DNA from: Calliphora vicina
Taxonomy: Eukaryota > Arthropoda > Insecta > Diptera > Calliphoridae
Assembly: GCF_958450345.1 (NCBI RefSeq)
Contig: NC_088782.1
Location: 122,309,980 to 122,373,979, forward strand
Length of the DNA stretch: 64,000 bases
Direction of reading: 5' to 3'
Below are positions 25,601-38,347 of the stretch, in pieces; position 1 is the stretch's first letter, and every line of letters starts with the position of its first letter. Position numbers and translations under genes: made by a program. The notes under the pieces were generated by a model. The model was given only the letters and a program-made list of their open reading frames with translations. It was not told the origin of the DNA and ran no database searches.

Positions 25601-25870
25601 CCTAGTGAAACCCATTGTCCATACATTTAACAGCTTTCTTACATGTATTACAAATTGCATGACCAACATGAACGTGCATTTCCATCCGCAATCTATCTCC
25701 CACTACCCTCCTCTCTGAACAGTAGAAGTTGACAAAGAACCAGAGAAGTCGTTGGACTAGACTAAAGTTGACTTGAAAGTCGACTAGGTTGCATGACCAA
25801 CAAGAGCGAGTATTTCTATCCGCAAACTGTCTCCCACTGTCTCCGAACATTTGAAGTTTACAAAGCTCTT
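25600..25870. repeat. Diverged tandem duplication (~134 bp)
   Basis: TTGCATGACCAACATGAACG at 25655 is repeated as TTGCATGACCAACAAGAGCG at 25789, each followed by TTTC(C/T)ATCCGCAA and a CTCCCACT block. The duplication leads into the 22-bp array and the second copy is preceded by GTTGACTTGAAAGTCGACTA, so it may be where that array was seeded. Confidence 0.6.
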
Positions 25871-25879
25871 AGAAGTAGA

Positions 25880-28020
25880 GAAATCGTAGGACAAGAATAG
25901 AGATTCGTCTGGATTTGACAATGGAGTAGACTACATTTGACAAGAGAGTTCACTAGGGTTGACTAGAGAGGCGACTAGAGGTGACTGGAGAGGTGAATAA
26001 AGTTACTTAGATAGCCGCTTAGAGTTGACTAGAGTGTCGACTAGATAGACTTTAGATTCGACAAGATTTGACTAGAGAGACTTTAAGAGTTGACCAGATT
26101 GTCGTCCAGAGTTGACTAGAGAGTCTTCAAGAGTTGACAAGATTTACGACCAAAGTTGACTAGAGAGTCTTTAAGAGTTGACCAGAGACTCAAATAGAAT
26201 TGACTTTATATTCGACAAGAGTTGACTAGAGAGTCGTCAAGACTTGACTAGAGAGTCGTCAAGACTTGACTAGAGAGTCGTCAAGACTTGACTAGAGAGT
26301 CGTCAAGACTTGACTAGAGAGTCTTCAAGAGTTGGCCAGAGAGTCAACTAGAATTGACTTTAGATTCTACAAGAGTTGACTAGAGAGTCGTCAAGAGTTG
26401 ACTAGAGAGTCGTCAAGACTTGACTAGAGAGTCTTCAAGAGTTGACCAGAGAGTCGACTAGAATTGACTTTGAGTCGACCAGAGTTGACTAGAGAGTCGA
26501 TTAGATTTGAATCCAGATTCTTCAACAATTGACTAGAGACCAGAGAGTCTTCAAGAGTTGACCAGAAAGTCAACTATAATTGACTTTAGATTCGACAAGA
26601 GTTGACTAGAGATTCGTCAAGACTTGACTAGAAAGTCTGCAAGTGTTGACCAGAGAGTCGACTAGAATTGACTTTGAGTCGACCAAAATTGACTAGAGAG
26701 TCGGTTAGATCTGACTCCAGATTCTTCAACAATTGACTGGAGACTAGAGTCTTCAAGAATTGACCAGAGAGTCAACTAGAATTGACTTTAGATTCGACAA
26801 GAGTTGACTAGAGAGTCTTCAAGAGTTGACTAGAGAGTCGTAAAGAGTTGACTAGAGAGTCTTCTAGAGTTGGCCAGAGAGTCAACTAGAATTGACTTTA
26901 CATTTGACAAAAGTTGGCTAGAGAGTCTTCAACAGTTGACTAGAGAGTCGTCAAGACTTGACTAGAGAGTCTTCAAGAGTTGACCAGAGAGTCGACTAGG
27001 ATTGACTTTCAATTCGACAAGAGTTGACTGGAGTGTTGACTAGAGTTGACTAGAGAATCAAATAGGTAGTCGTCAAGTGTTGACTACAGTGTCATCAAGA
27101 GTTGACCAAAGAGTCAACTTAAAGTTGATTGAAGATTGGACAAGAGTTGAATAGAGAGTCGACTTGAGAGGCGACTAGATTTGACTCGAGATTCTTCAAC
27201 AGTTGACCAAAGAGTCATCAAGGGTTGACCAGATAGTCGACTAGATTTGACTAGTGAGTCGACTAGAGTTGACTATAGAGAGTCGAATTGATAGTCGTCA
27301 AGTGAGGCGTCAAAAGTTCATCAAAGGGTCGACTAAAATTAACTAAACAGTTGACTGAAGAGTCGACTAGTGTTGAGTAGAGATTCTTCAACAGTTACCA
27401 ACAGACCAGAGAGTCGACTTGAATAAAGATTCGACAAGAATTAACTGAAGAATAGACTAGATTTGACTAGAGAGTCTTTCAGTGTTGACCAGAGAGTCAC
27501 CAAGAGTTGACCAGAGAGCAAAGTAGAATTGATTGAAGAATCGCATCATTGATTGAAGAGTCGACTACAGTTGACTAGAGATTCAAATATATAGAAGTCA
27601 AGTGTTGTCTAGAGAATTGGCAAGAATTTACTGAAGAATTGAATAGAGAGTCGACTCGATTTGACTCTAGGTTCTTCAACAGTTGTAGTCAAGGGTTGAC
27701 CGAAGAGTCGCCTAGAATTGAATGTAGAGTCGGCAAGAGTTGACTGAATAGTGGCCTAGAGTTGACAAGAGAATATACTAGATTTGACTAGAACGTCAAC
27801 TAGAGTAATCTAGAGAGTCGACTAGAGTTGCTTAGTGTCGCTTAGATTTGACTTAAGTTGTATAGGGAATCGACCAAAGTCGACTTGAGTTTACAAGAGA
27901 GTCGACTAAAGTAAACTAGAATCAAGTTGTGTTGACTAGGGAGTCGATTATAGTTGACAAGGGAGTCGATTAGAGAGCCGACTTGGGTTGACTAGATAGT
28001 CGACTAGAATTGACTGATAG
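25880..28020. repeat. ~22-bp GTTGACTAGAGAGTC satellite
   Basis: About 95 diverged copies of a unit that alternates GTTGACTAGAGAGTC with CGTCAAGA, CTTCAAGA or GACTAGA. The word GTTGAC is often opposed by GTCGAC or GTCAAC, giving short dyads. Larger blocks repeat, for example CAGATTCTTCAACAATTGAC at 26513 and 26711. It is the most diverged of the arrays. No open frame is maintained. Confidence 0.9.
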
Positions 28021-28902
28021 TCTAAAACATTTCGGCATAGTCCGCGTACTTTTATTTGCTGCCTTCTTGTTCTTTGGTTTTTTTCTTTTCACAAGAATTT
28101 TACAGTCAAATGTTTATATAAATTCTATTCAGGTAGGGGTTATTGTAAAGTTTAGTTGTTGTTGTTGTTTTTGTTTTCATTGTTGTTATTATTTTATAAT
28201 TTGTTGTTGTTATTGTTTTGAGCAAAAGTTGTTATTATTGCTTGGATGCTTAAACTAACTTAAGGACTTTTCACCACCTTTCTTTCTACATTACCACACT
28301 TTTCTTTAGAAAATAACCAACAACTACAATACAAAGGACCTGAAGTTTAAGGTGTGTGTGTGTGTGTTTCCTACAAACAAATATATTCTATTGAATGGTT
28401 ATTGTAGCCATACCATTTTGTTAAAACACGATTTTATAATAGAAGAAAAAGGTGTAACATTTCAATGTAAGAGTTAAGTTATATGTGTATATTCGTAAGT
28501 GCTAAGTTACTTTGTGTATTCATTTTATTACCAAGGAGGTCCTTGCTCTTTAAGAACAGAAAATAATCGAAAGGAGCAACATCCCCTTAGTAGTTGGCTC
28601 ATCTAAAGTGTTGATTTTTTGTCTTTTATGCTGGAATATTTAATTAATTGTTTAGAAAATTTGTTGTTTGTGTTTTTGTTTATGAAATTAAGAGTTTATT
28701 TAAAACGAAATTGTTTTCTAAATGTAAAGTTTATTATGATAACAAAGTGTAAAGCATAGTTTTGGGTTACAAAATTGAAAATGAAGCAAATATCATCTTC
28801 AAAATTTATTTGTGTAAAATATTTATGATAAGAAAATATTGGTTTAGGGCAATATAAAAAAAAACTGTTAAACTCTTTCTAAGTAGAACTTAGGGTTCAT
28901 TC
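28021..28902. other. Spacer with one Su(Hw)-like motif
   Basis: AT-rich sequence with a GTT/TTG microsatellite at 28155-28235, a (GT)n tract at 28352-28368 and the motif at 28751. No gene is supported. Confidence 0.5.
28751..28766 (-). promoter_or_regulatory. Su(Hw)-like motif 13
   Basis: The plus strand reads AAAGCATAGTTTTGGG, about 140 bp before the 31-bp satellite. Confidence 0.5.
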
Positions 28903-29600
28903 ATAATAGCATGAAATATAAACCGTTTTCTATACAATAGCATGAAATAGCAACCGGTTTCTATAGAATAGCATGAAATAGCAACTGGTTTCTAAAGAAT
29001 AGCATGAAATAGCAACCGGTTTCTAATAAATAGCATGAAATAGAAACCAGTACTTATAAAATAGCATGAAATAGCAATCGGTTTCTATAGAATAGCATGA
29101 AATAGCAACCGGTTTCTATAGAATAGCATGAAATAGCAACCGGTTTCTATAGAATAGCATGAAATAGCAACCGGTTTCTATAGTATAGCATGAAATAGCA
29201 ACCGGTTTCTATAGAATAGCATGAAATAGAAACCGGTTTCTATAGAATAGCATGAAATAGAAACCGGTTTCTATAGAATAGCATGAAATAGAAACCGGTT
29301 TCTATAGAATAGCATGAAATAGCAACCGGTTTGTATAGAATAGCAAGAAATAGCAACCGGTTTCTATAGAATGGCATGAAATAGCAACCGGTTTCTATAG
29401 AATAGCATGAAATAGCAACCGGTTTCTATAGAATAGCATGAAATAGCAACCGGTTTCTATAGAATTGCATCAAATAGCAACCGGTTTCTATAGAATAGCA
29501 TGAAATAGCAACCGGTTTATATAGAATAGCATGAAATAGCAATCGGTTTCTAAAGAATAGCACGAAATAGCAACTGTTTTCATATAGAATAGCAAGAAAT
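28903..29600 (+). repeat. 31-bp AACCGGTT satellite, block 1 (forward)
   Basis: About 22 copies of a 31-bp unit made of AGAATAGCATGAAATAGC followed by AACCGGTTTCTAT. Near 29227-29310 three copies read ATAGAAACCGGTTTCTAT, a perfect 18-bp palindrome. The central AACCGGTT is the known Grainyhead/CP2-family binding consensus. Confidence 0.95.
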
Positions 29601-30608
29601 ATGATTTGGTTTAAAATAAACTTGTGAATCCAAGCTGTTATGCAAAATGACTATGTTTGTGATTTTACTTATAACACAAAAATTATTGCCTATTTTTAGG
29701 CATTTTAGAATATCTATTTTTAAAATTTTTGTTTCTACTCTAAGCAAATGAATTTCCTGCTCTAATTTCCCATTCGCCAATAAAACACTCAACAAAAATT
29801 AAGCTGATTAATCACTACTAAAGATTTAATTACAATTATCTTTCTCAATGTAACCTCAAAAATGGAAATGCACTTTACGAACGAACGAATATTGTTTCCA
29901 CAAACAGCAACTGCAAATGGAGGCCAAATAACATCATACATATTGACAGAAAACATTGTTTGTACTGGATGTTTATAGGTCCAGTCTACAAATATCCTTT
30001 AAAGCTTTAAATGCGTATGATAAAAAAAAACCTGAAAGATAGAGTAACTGCTGATGACTATTAAAAGGTAAAATGTTTGGCTAAGGATTAAATGAGTGAA
30101 TGAATGAGAATAAATCAAAAGGCATTTGTCCAAAAAAAAAATGTTGTTGAAGACCACAGACATTTTAGCTTTTTAAGCAGTAGAGACGAATTGAAAGGTA
30201 TTTAAAACCCAAAAATCATGACAAACCAAACAAAAATTTAGGAAAACTACAACATGACAAAGGTAGAGACTTAAATGTAATAAGTGTCATTTCGAATCTT
30301 AAATAAATCTTAAACTTTTTTGTTATTTTTTTAGTTCCATAGGGTTACATTTTGTTGGCTTAGCTGGCAAGTGTTTCTTCATTATTGCAAATATTGTATT
30401 TGAACTTGTTTAGTTATCAGTCCGAGCCATACGCATGCATAGTCCTGTCCATTCTATTCAACTATTTAGGTAAACAACATGTCCATTTGGTTAAAATTGT
30501 GCAAGCATGAGGTCTTTTCTTAATGATTCTAGTAAATATGAACAAAAAAGTAAGGCAGGCAAAAAACTAAAAAAAAATTTAGTACAATAAACGAGGGTTG
30601 AGATAAAA
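29601..30608. other. Spacer with one Su(Hw)-like motif
   Basis: AT-rich, non-coding. The motif at 29686 lies about 90 bp after the 31-bp array. Confidence 0.5.
29686..29702 (-). promoter_or_regulatory. Su(Hw)-like motif 14
   Basis: The plus strand reads TTGCCTATTTTTAGGCA. Confidence 0.5.
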
Positions 30609-31578
30609 CCATGAAATAGCAACCCATTTCTATAGAATAGCATGAAATAGCAACCGGTTTCTAAAGAATAGCAAGAAATAGCAACCGGTTTCTAGAGAAT
30701 AATATGAAATAGCAACTGGTATCTATAGAATAGCATGAAATAGCAACGAGTTTCTATAGAATAGCATGAAATAGCAACTGGTTTCTATAGAATAGCATGA
30801 TACAGAAACCGGTTTCTATACAATAGCATGAAATAGCAACCGGTTTCTAAGGAATGGCATGAAATAGCAACCAGTTTCTATAGAATAGCATGAAATAACA
30901 ACTGTTTTCTACAGAATAGCATGAAATAGCAACCAGTTTCTATAGAATAGCATGAAATAGCAACCGGTTTCTATAGAATAGCATGAAATAGCAACCGGTT
31001 TCTACACAATAGCATGAAATAGCAACCGGTTTCTAAAGAATAGCATGAAATAGCAACCGATTTCTATAGAACAGCATGAAATAGCAACCGATTTCTATAG
31101 AAAAGCATGAAATAGCAACCGGTTTCTATAGAATATCATGAAATAGCAACCGATTTCTATAGAATAGCATGAAATAGCAACCGATTTCTATAGACTAGCA
31201 TGAAATAGCAACCGATTTCTATAGAAAAGCATGAAATAGCAACCGGTTTCTATAGAATAGCATGAAATAGCAACCGGTTTCTAAAGAATATCATAAAAAA
31301 GCAACCGATTACTATAGAATAGCATTATATAGCAACAGGTTTCTATATAATATCATGAAATAGCAACCGATTTCTATAGAATATCATGAAATAGCAACCG
31401 ATTTCTATAGAATATCATGAAATAGCAACCGATTTCTATAGAATAGCATGAAATAGCAATGGATTTCTATAGAATATCATGAAATAGCAACCGATTTCTA
31501 TAGAAAAGCATGAAATAGCAACCGGTTTCTATAGAATAACATGAAATAACAACCGGTTTCTAAATAATAGCATGAAAT
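30609..31578 (+). repeat. 31-bp AACCGGTT satellite, block 2 (forward)
   Basis: About 31 copies in the same orientation as block 1. Many carry AACCGATT, ATATCATG or AAAAGCATG variants, and a group of units around 31060-31240 is repeated near 31355-31530. The AACCGGTT core is lost in roughly a third of copies, unlike in the inverted blocks. Confidence 0.95.
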
Positions 31579-32602
31579 TTCACATATTTTCTTTGTTCAA
31601 CCCTCGTTCTAGATTCTCCAATTTAGTACATTTGAACGCTTTTCTAGGTGAATTTTGATTATAGAACCCACAACCAAATATATTCATTTATACTTCATTA
31701 AATTTTGGACAAGGCAACAACAGCAGAATACTTAACAAAAACTAAACAACTGCAGAATGACTGAAAAAAAATCACAAAAACAATGACTATTCAAAATCAT
31801 TTCAAGTGGAAGAAAGCGTATGAAAAAAAACCAACAGAGATTGGATCGGGTATTGTTTACTAATTTCTCTAACTCGAGGAAGTCAAATGAAAAGGGGAAG
31901 GTTTGGATGTGTCAGTAATATTATCTGTGTGTGTTAAAAAAAATTCAGAAAAGTGTTTTTATAGTGGTCAAGTCATGATGATGTTCTGGTAGAAAACCAT
32001 TACAAGTTTGCCTTGTTTTGTTTGTAAGGGACACCTACTCCAAATTCCCTTTATATCAAGCTTTTGTCTAGCTATTGACATCCCTGATAAATGGTTTCCT
32101 CATAGTGTCTTTGCTTGCTTTTTTGCTTTCATTTTGATTTGTATATTTTGAGATTTGAGTAGACGAGATAAGCATACAAACAATATTATCTCTCTAGCTT
32201 TTGATTAATTATGTTTCAGTCTATAGTTTTGTGTCTCTGAATAGGGGTTCTTTCTGTAGGTGTTTGTCTTTATATTTTTTTACTTTGTCTCTTTTTAATT
32301 GTGTCTTAAGAGGGGCTTCGGTTACAGTCATTATTTCACTTTGTTTTAAATGAAATTAAAAAACTTTTCTTCAAAAGTGTTTCAAATTTTTGTGGACAAT
32401 AAAGTAAGTTATTTTATGCGTTATTTTTACCACTTTAAAAGTTTAAATGAAACAAAAAAACTATAAATATTAAATTTAAGGTTACAAATTGTTCAAAGTT
32501 TTTTTGTTCAAGCTCAATAGACATAAATCGGAGACGAAAACAGTGGAGCTAAGAAAATAAAAAAAAAAAAAAAATAAAATAAGTCTTACACTGACACTTT
32601 TC
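31579..32602. other. Spacer between oppositely oriented 31-bp blocks
   Basis: About 1 kb of unique-looking AT-rich sequence and the only long inter-array spacer in which I found no Su(Hw)-like motif. It would be the loop if the flanking inverted satellites paired. Confidence 0.5.
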
Positions 32603-35578
32603 TATACTTTTCGGTTGCTATTTAATGCTAGTCTATAGAAACTGGTTGCTATTTCATGCTATTCTATAGAAACTGGTTGCTATTTCATGCTATTCTATAG
32701 AAATTGCTTGCTATTCTAAAGAAACCGGTTGCTATTTCTTGCTATTCTATAGAAACCGGTTGCTATTTCATGCTATTCTATAGAAAACGGTTGCTATTTC
32801 ATGCTATTCTATAGAAACCGGTTGCTATTTCATGCTATTCTATAGAAATTGCTTGCTATTCTAAAGAAACCGGTTGCTATTTCTTGCTATTCTATAGAAA
32901 CCGGTTGCTATTTCATGCTATTCTATAGAAAACGGTTGCTATTTCATGCTATTCTATAGAAACCGGTTGCTATTTCATGCTATTCTATAGAAACCGGTTG
33001 CTATTTCATGCTATACTATAGAAACTGGTTGCTATTTCATGCTATTATATAGAAACCGGTTGCTATTTCATGCTATTCTATAGAAACCGGTTGCTATTTC
33101 ATGCTATTCTATAGAAACCGGTTGCTATTTCATGCTATTCTACAAAAAACGGTTGCTATTTCATGCTATTCTATAGAAACCGGTTTCCATTTCATGCTAT
33201 TCTATAGAAACCGGTTTCCATTTCATGCTATTCTATAGAAACCGGTTGCTATTTCATGCTATTCTATAGAAAACGGTTGATATTTCTTGCTATTCTATAG
33301 AAACCGGTTGCTATTGCATGCTATTCTATAGAAACCGGTTCCTATTTCATGCTATTCTATAGAAACAGGTTCCTATTTCGTGCTGTTCTTTAGAAACCGG
33401 TTGCTATTTCATGCTATTCTATAGAAAACGGTTGCTATTTCATGCTATTCTATAGAAACCGGTTGCTATTTCATGCTATTCTATAGAAAATGGTTGCTAT
33501 TTCATGCTATTCTATAGAAACCGGTTGCTATTTCATGCTATACTATAGAAACTGGTTGCTATTTCATGCTATTCTATAGAAACCGGTTGCTATTTCATGC
33601 TATTCTATAGAAACCGGTTGCTATTTCATGCTATTCTATAGAAACCGGTTGCTATTTCATGCTATTCTATAGAAACTGGTTTCTATTTCATGCTATTCTA
33701 TAGAAACCGGTTTCTATTTCATGCTATTCTATAGAAACCGGTTGATATTTCATGCTATTTTATAGAAAACGGTTGCTATTACGTGCTATTCTACAGAAAC
33801 CGGTTGCTATTTCATGATATTCTATAGAAACTGGTTGCTATTTCATGCTATTCTATAGAAAACGGTTGCTATTTCATGCTATTCTATAGAAACCGGTTGC
33901 TATTTCATGCTATTCTATAGAAATTGCTTGCTATTTCATGCTATTCTAAAGAAACCGGTTGCTATTTCTTGATATTCTATAGAAATTGCTTGCTATTTCA
34001 TACTATTCTAAAGAAACCGGTTGCTATTTCTTGATATTCTATAGAAATGGGTTGCTATTTCATGCTATTCTATAGAAACTGGTTTCTATTTCATGCTATT
34101 CTATAGAAACCGGTTGCTATTTCATGCTATTCTATAGAAATTGCTTGCTATTTCATGCTATTCTAAAGAAACCGGTTGCTATTTCTTGATATTCTATAGA
34201 AATGGGTTGCTATTTCATGCTATTCTATAGAAACCGGTTGCTATTTCATGCTATTCTATAGAAATTGCTTGCTATTTCATGCTATTCTAAAGAAACCGGT
34301 TGCTATTTCATGCTATTCTATAGAAACCGGTTGCTATTTCATGCTATTCTATAGAAACCGGTTGCTATTTCATGCTATTCTATAGAAATTACTTGCTATT
34401 TCATGCTATTCTATAGAAACCGGTTGCTATTTCATGCTATTCTATAGAAACCGGTTGCTATTTCATGCTATTCTATAGAAACCGGTTGCTATTTCATGCT
34501 ATTCTATAGAAATTGCTTGCGATTTCATGCTATTCTAAAGAAACCGGTTGCTATTTCTTGATATTCTATAGAAATGGGTTGCTATTTCATGCTATTCTAT
34601 AGAAACTGGTTTCTATTTCATGCTATTCTATAGAAACCGGTTGCTATTTCATGCTATTCTATAGAAATTGCTTGCTATTTCATGCTATTCTAAAGAAACC
34701 GGTTGCTATTTCTTGATATTCTATAGAAATGGGTTGCTATTTCATGCTATTCTATAGAAACCGGTTGCTATTTCATGCTATTCTATAGAAATTGCTTGCT
34801 ATTTCATGCTATTCTAAAGAAACCGGTTGCTATTTCTTGATATTCTATAGAAATGGGTTGCTATTTCATGCTATTCTAAAGAAACCGGTTGCTATTTCTT
34901 GATATTCTATAGAAATGGGTTGCTATTTCATGCTATTCTATAGAAACTGGTTGCTATTTCATGCTATTCTATAGAAACCGGTTGCTATTTCATGCTATTC
35001 TAAAGAAACCGGTTGCTATTCTATAGAAACAGGTTGCTATTTCTTGCTATTCTATAGAAACTGGTTGCTATTTCATGCTATTCTATAGAAACTGGTTGCT
35101 ATTTCATGCTATTCTATAGAAACTGGTTGCTATTTCATGCTATTCTATAGAAACCGGTTGCTATTTCATGCTATTCTATAGAAACCGGTTGCTATTTCAT
35201 GCTATTCTATAGAAACCGGTTGCTATTTCATGCTATTCTATAGAAAACGGTTGCTATTTCATGCTATTCTATAGAAACTGGTTGCTATTTCATGCTATTC
35301 TATAGAAATCGGTTGCTATTTCATGCTATTCTATAGAAACCGGTTGCTATTTCATGCTATTCTACAAAAACCGGTTGTTATTTCTTGCTATTCTATAGAA
35401 ACCGGTTGCTATTTCATGCTATTCTATAGAAACCGGTTGCTATTTTATGCTATTCTATAGAAACCGGTTGATATTTCATGCTATTCTATAGAAACCGGTT
35501 GCAATTCGTGCTATTCTAAGAAACCGGTTGCTATTTCATGCTATTCTATAGAAACCGGTTGCTATTTCATGCTATTTT
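32603..35578 (-). repeat. 31-bp AACCGGTT satellite, block 3 (inverted, largest)
   Basis: About 96 copies, reading GAAACCGGTTGCTATTTC followed by ATGCTATTCTATA on the plus strand, the reverse complement of blocks 1 and 2. A higher-order group with the units GAAATTGCTTGCTATTTC, CTAAAGAAACCGGTTGC and TTGATATTCTATAGAAATGG recurs between about 33920 and 34930, and a shortened unit GAAATTGCTTGCTATTCTAA recurs at 32700 and 32845. Confidence 0.95.
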
Positions 35579-36652
35579 CATGCCACTAACTTCCTTATTA
35601 AATATTTAGTCCTTCCAACATATGGATGATGGTTGCTCCATTCATCACTTGCCTCTTCCTATTCGTAACAATAAAATACTTTCCATTCTAACCCATCATG
35701 CATATTTGGCGTTAAACTACTCTGCTACTTTTATTTAAACAAATAAAAACTTGAAACAACAGACGTGAACTTGAAGCCAGAAAATTTCTTTTCTTAACGT
35801 CCCAAAAACTCTCCAACTAAAAGTAGCAGAATTTGTGCAATGAAGTATAATAATGAAACTTTTCTTTTCATTAGACGTTTATTTTTTTGCTTCGTTTAAA
35901 CGTGATTCTTGTACAAATTGCTTATGTACTAACAAAATGTATATTAAACGAAAAAACAAAAAAACTAAATGGAATAAAACTTTTTAAAAGTAATTTTTTT
36001 CTCTTTTTGTTTTATTTTTTTTTTATATTTTTTTTTTTCAGAACAACTAACGATAGACAATCATAAATCCTGGAAAAATATACAAAAATGACAGTAAAGA
36101 TGCAGAAACTTAAACGTTTATTAGGAGAGTTAATTTTTTATAACTTGCTAAAAGTAAAAAAAAAGAAAAAAATAAACTTTTGTTCCAACTCTATAAAAAC
36201 AAAAGGTAATAAAGTATCCAGGAAGCAAATTGTTAGAGAAATTCTTTGAAATTATAATTTTAAATAATTGTATCTATTACACTGTCATTTTTGTTGCTCA
36301 CACTTATTTGTTAAACTTTTAGGAAATAATCAACAAAAAATTATGAAGGAAAATAAAGCAAACAGTGGTATGATGAGAAGCAGGGACAAAATATGAAATA
36401 TGCTAAATATTTGTAAGTATTTTTCTTTAATAAAAACATAACATAATAAGATTAAAACAAAACTTTTTATCTATTGTTAAAAATAGAAAAGACAATAATT
36501 TTTGAAAGCTTTTATGTTGCATAGGAAGTTGTTAAGATTTTGATAACTAATTGTTGGATATTATTTGTAAAGGAAAGCCAAAAAGTATGCTTTGAATTAA
36601 GTATTTAAACAGAGAAATAAAGAGAAATAATAACTTGTTTTCATACATTTAG
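35579..36652. other. Spacer with one Su(Hw)-like motif
   Basis: AT-rich, with long A and T runs. A weak motif-like stretch is at 35698 (GCATATTTGGCG) and a good one at 36577. No gene is supported. Confidence 0.5.
36577..36594 (+). promoter_or_regulatory. Su(Hw)-like motif 15
   Basis: Reads GCCAAAAAGTATGCTTTG, about 60 bp before the 31-bp satellite resumes. Confidence 0.6.
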
Positions 36653-37330
36653 AAGAAACCGGTTTCCATTTCATAATATTCTATAGAAACCGGTTGCTAT
36701 TTCATGCTTTTCTTTAGAAATCGGTTGCTATTTCATGATATTCTATAGAAACCGGTTGCTATTTCATGCTATTCTATAGAAACCGGTTGCTATTTCATGC
36801 TATTCTATAGAAACGGGTTGCTATTTCATGCTATTCTATAGAAACCGGTTGCTATTTCATGCTATTCTATAGAAACCGGTTGCTATTTCATGCTATTCTA
36901 TAGCAACCGGTTGCTATTTCATGCTATTCTATAGCAACCGGTTGCTATTTCATGCTATTCTATAGCAACCGGTTGCTATTTCATGCTATTCTATAGCAAC
37001 CGGTTGCTATTTCATGCTATTCTATAGCAACCGGTTGCTATTTCATGCTATTCTATAGCAACCGGTTGCTATTTCATGCTATTCTATAGCAACCGGTTGC
37101 TATTTCATGCTATTCTATAGCAACCGGTTGCTATTTCATGCTATTCTATAGCAACCGGTTGCTATTTCATGCTATTCTATAGCAACCGGTTGCTATTTCA
37201 TGCTATTCTATAGCAACCGGTTGCTATTTCATGCTATTCTATAGCAACCGGTTGCTATTTCATGCTATTCTATAGAAAACGGTTGTAATATCATGATATT
37301 CTATAGAAACCGGTTGCTATTTCGTTTCAT
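36653..37330 (-). repeat. 31-bp AACCGGTT satellite, block 4 (inverted, homogenised)
   Basis: About 22 copies. From 36901 to about 37272 twelve consecutive units are identical as far as I can read and carry TAGCAACCGGTTGCTA, a perfect 16-bp palindrome made by one change (GAAACC to GCAACC) from the usual unit. This local homogenisation points to recent unequal exchange or replication slippage. Confidence 0.95.
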
Positions 37331-38347
37331 TGCTACTCTAATTAAAAATATTTCAACTTTTTTTGCTACACACTGTTATATTATGCAGGCTCACGCATAG
37401 TTTTGTTTGAATTTCCTTGTGTATGTGTGTAAATATGTGTAGGTGGATGTATTATTTATGCAAATAAATTATTTAATGATTGTTTTCATTTTTGTGGTTT
37501 TAAGTTGAAGGTAGGTTTGTAGTTATGTTTTTTTTATTTTGGCTTGTAGAGGATAATCTATTGGTATTTACCAAGAATTTGTAGTTAGTTAGTAAAATTA
37601 ATTGCATAGTTTTAGGGGGTTGTTGTTAAATTAAATAAATTGTTTAAAATACTGAGAGTGGTAGTTAATAATTATAAGTATGTGTAAGGGCTTCAGTCTA
37701 ATGGTGGTTGTATTAGTTAGATAAACATTTCAGACTCATCAGTAACATTTAAATAACAAAATTTTAAAAAGTTTGTATGGAAATATATTCAAAGATTTAC
37801 TAAATAAGTACTAAGAATTAGTAATGATTAACTTTAAACTTTTATCAACCATATTTTTTAAGCAAAATAATTTTTACCACAATTTTTTTACAGAACATTT
37901 TTAGCAACCACATTTGTTCATCTAAAAGTAAAATAATGTTAAAGAAGTTTTATATTAAATCCTTAAAATATTGCTGTACTTGTTTAATATGAAATTACAT
38001 ACATATTTAGGTGACCCATTTATTGTCTGTTTTTTCTTCTCCCAAATGAAGTTTGTAAGTTAATTATTTCTTTAATTTATGTTGCCTACTTCAAGGGCTC
38101 TTTTATCAGTGTGTATATGAACTCGTGTACAAAGTGACGGCTAATTTTAATTTCCAAATTAACACAATTATATTTAATTAGCTTCCGGTTTTTTATTATA
38201 GCATTATGTAAAGTAGATTTCTGGTTTTTATCAATTGTTGGAGGTTGTTCTACAGGCTAAATAAAAATTACTTGTTAAGTATACATTTCGCTGCAAGCAT
38301 TAAGTATACTAATTGTAACTTAATTTAAGTCTATAAATTTAAACAAA
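37331..38347. other. Spacer with one strong Su(Hw)-like motif
   Basis: AT-rich, non-coding. Besides the motif at 37602 there are weaker matches near 37395 (CGCATAGTTTTG) and 38083 (TTGCCTACTTCAAGGGC). Confidence 0.5.
37602..37619 (-). promoter_or_regulatory. Su(Hw)-like motif 16
   Basis: The plus strand reads TTGCATAGTTTTAGGGGG. Confidence 0.55.

Noticed and set aside
28903..37330. CRISPR-like regular 31-bp repeats
   Set aside because: Units are directly contiguous with no unique spacers, and the sequence is from an animal nuclear genome.
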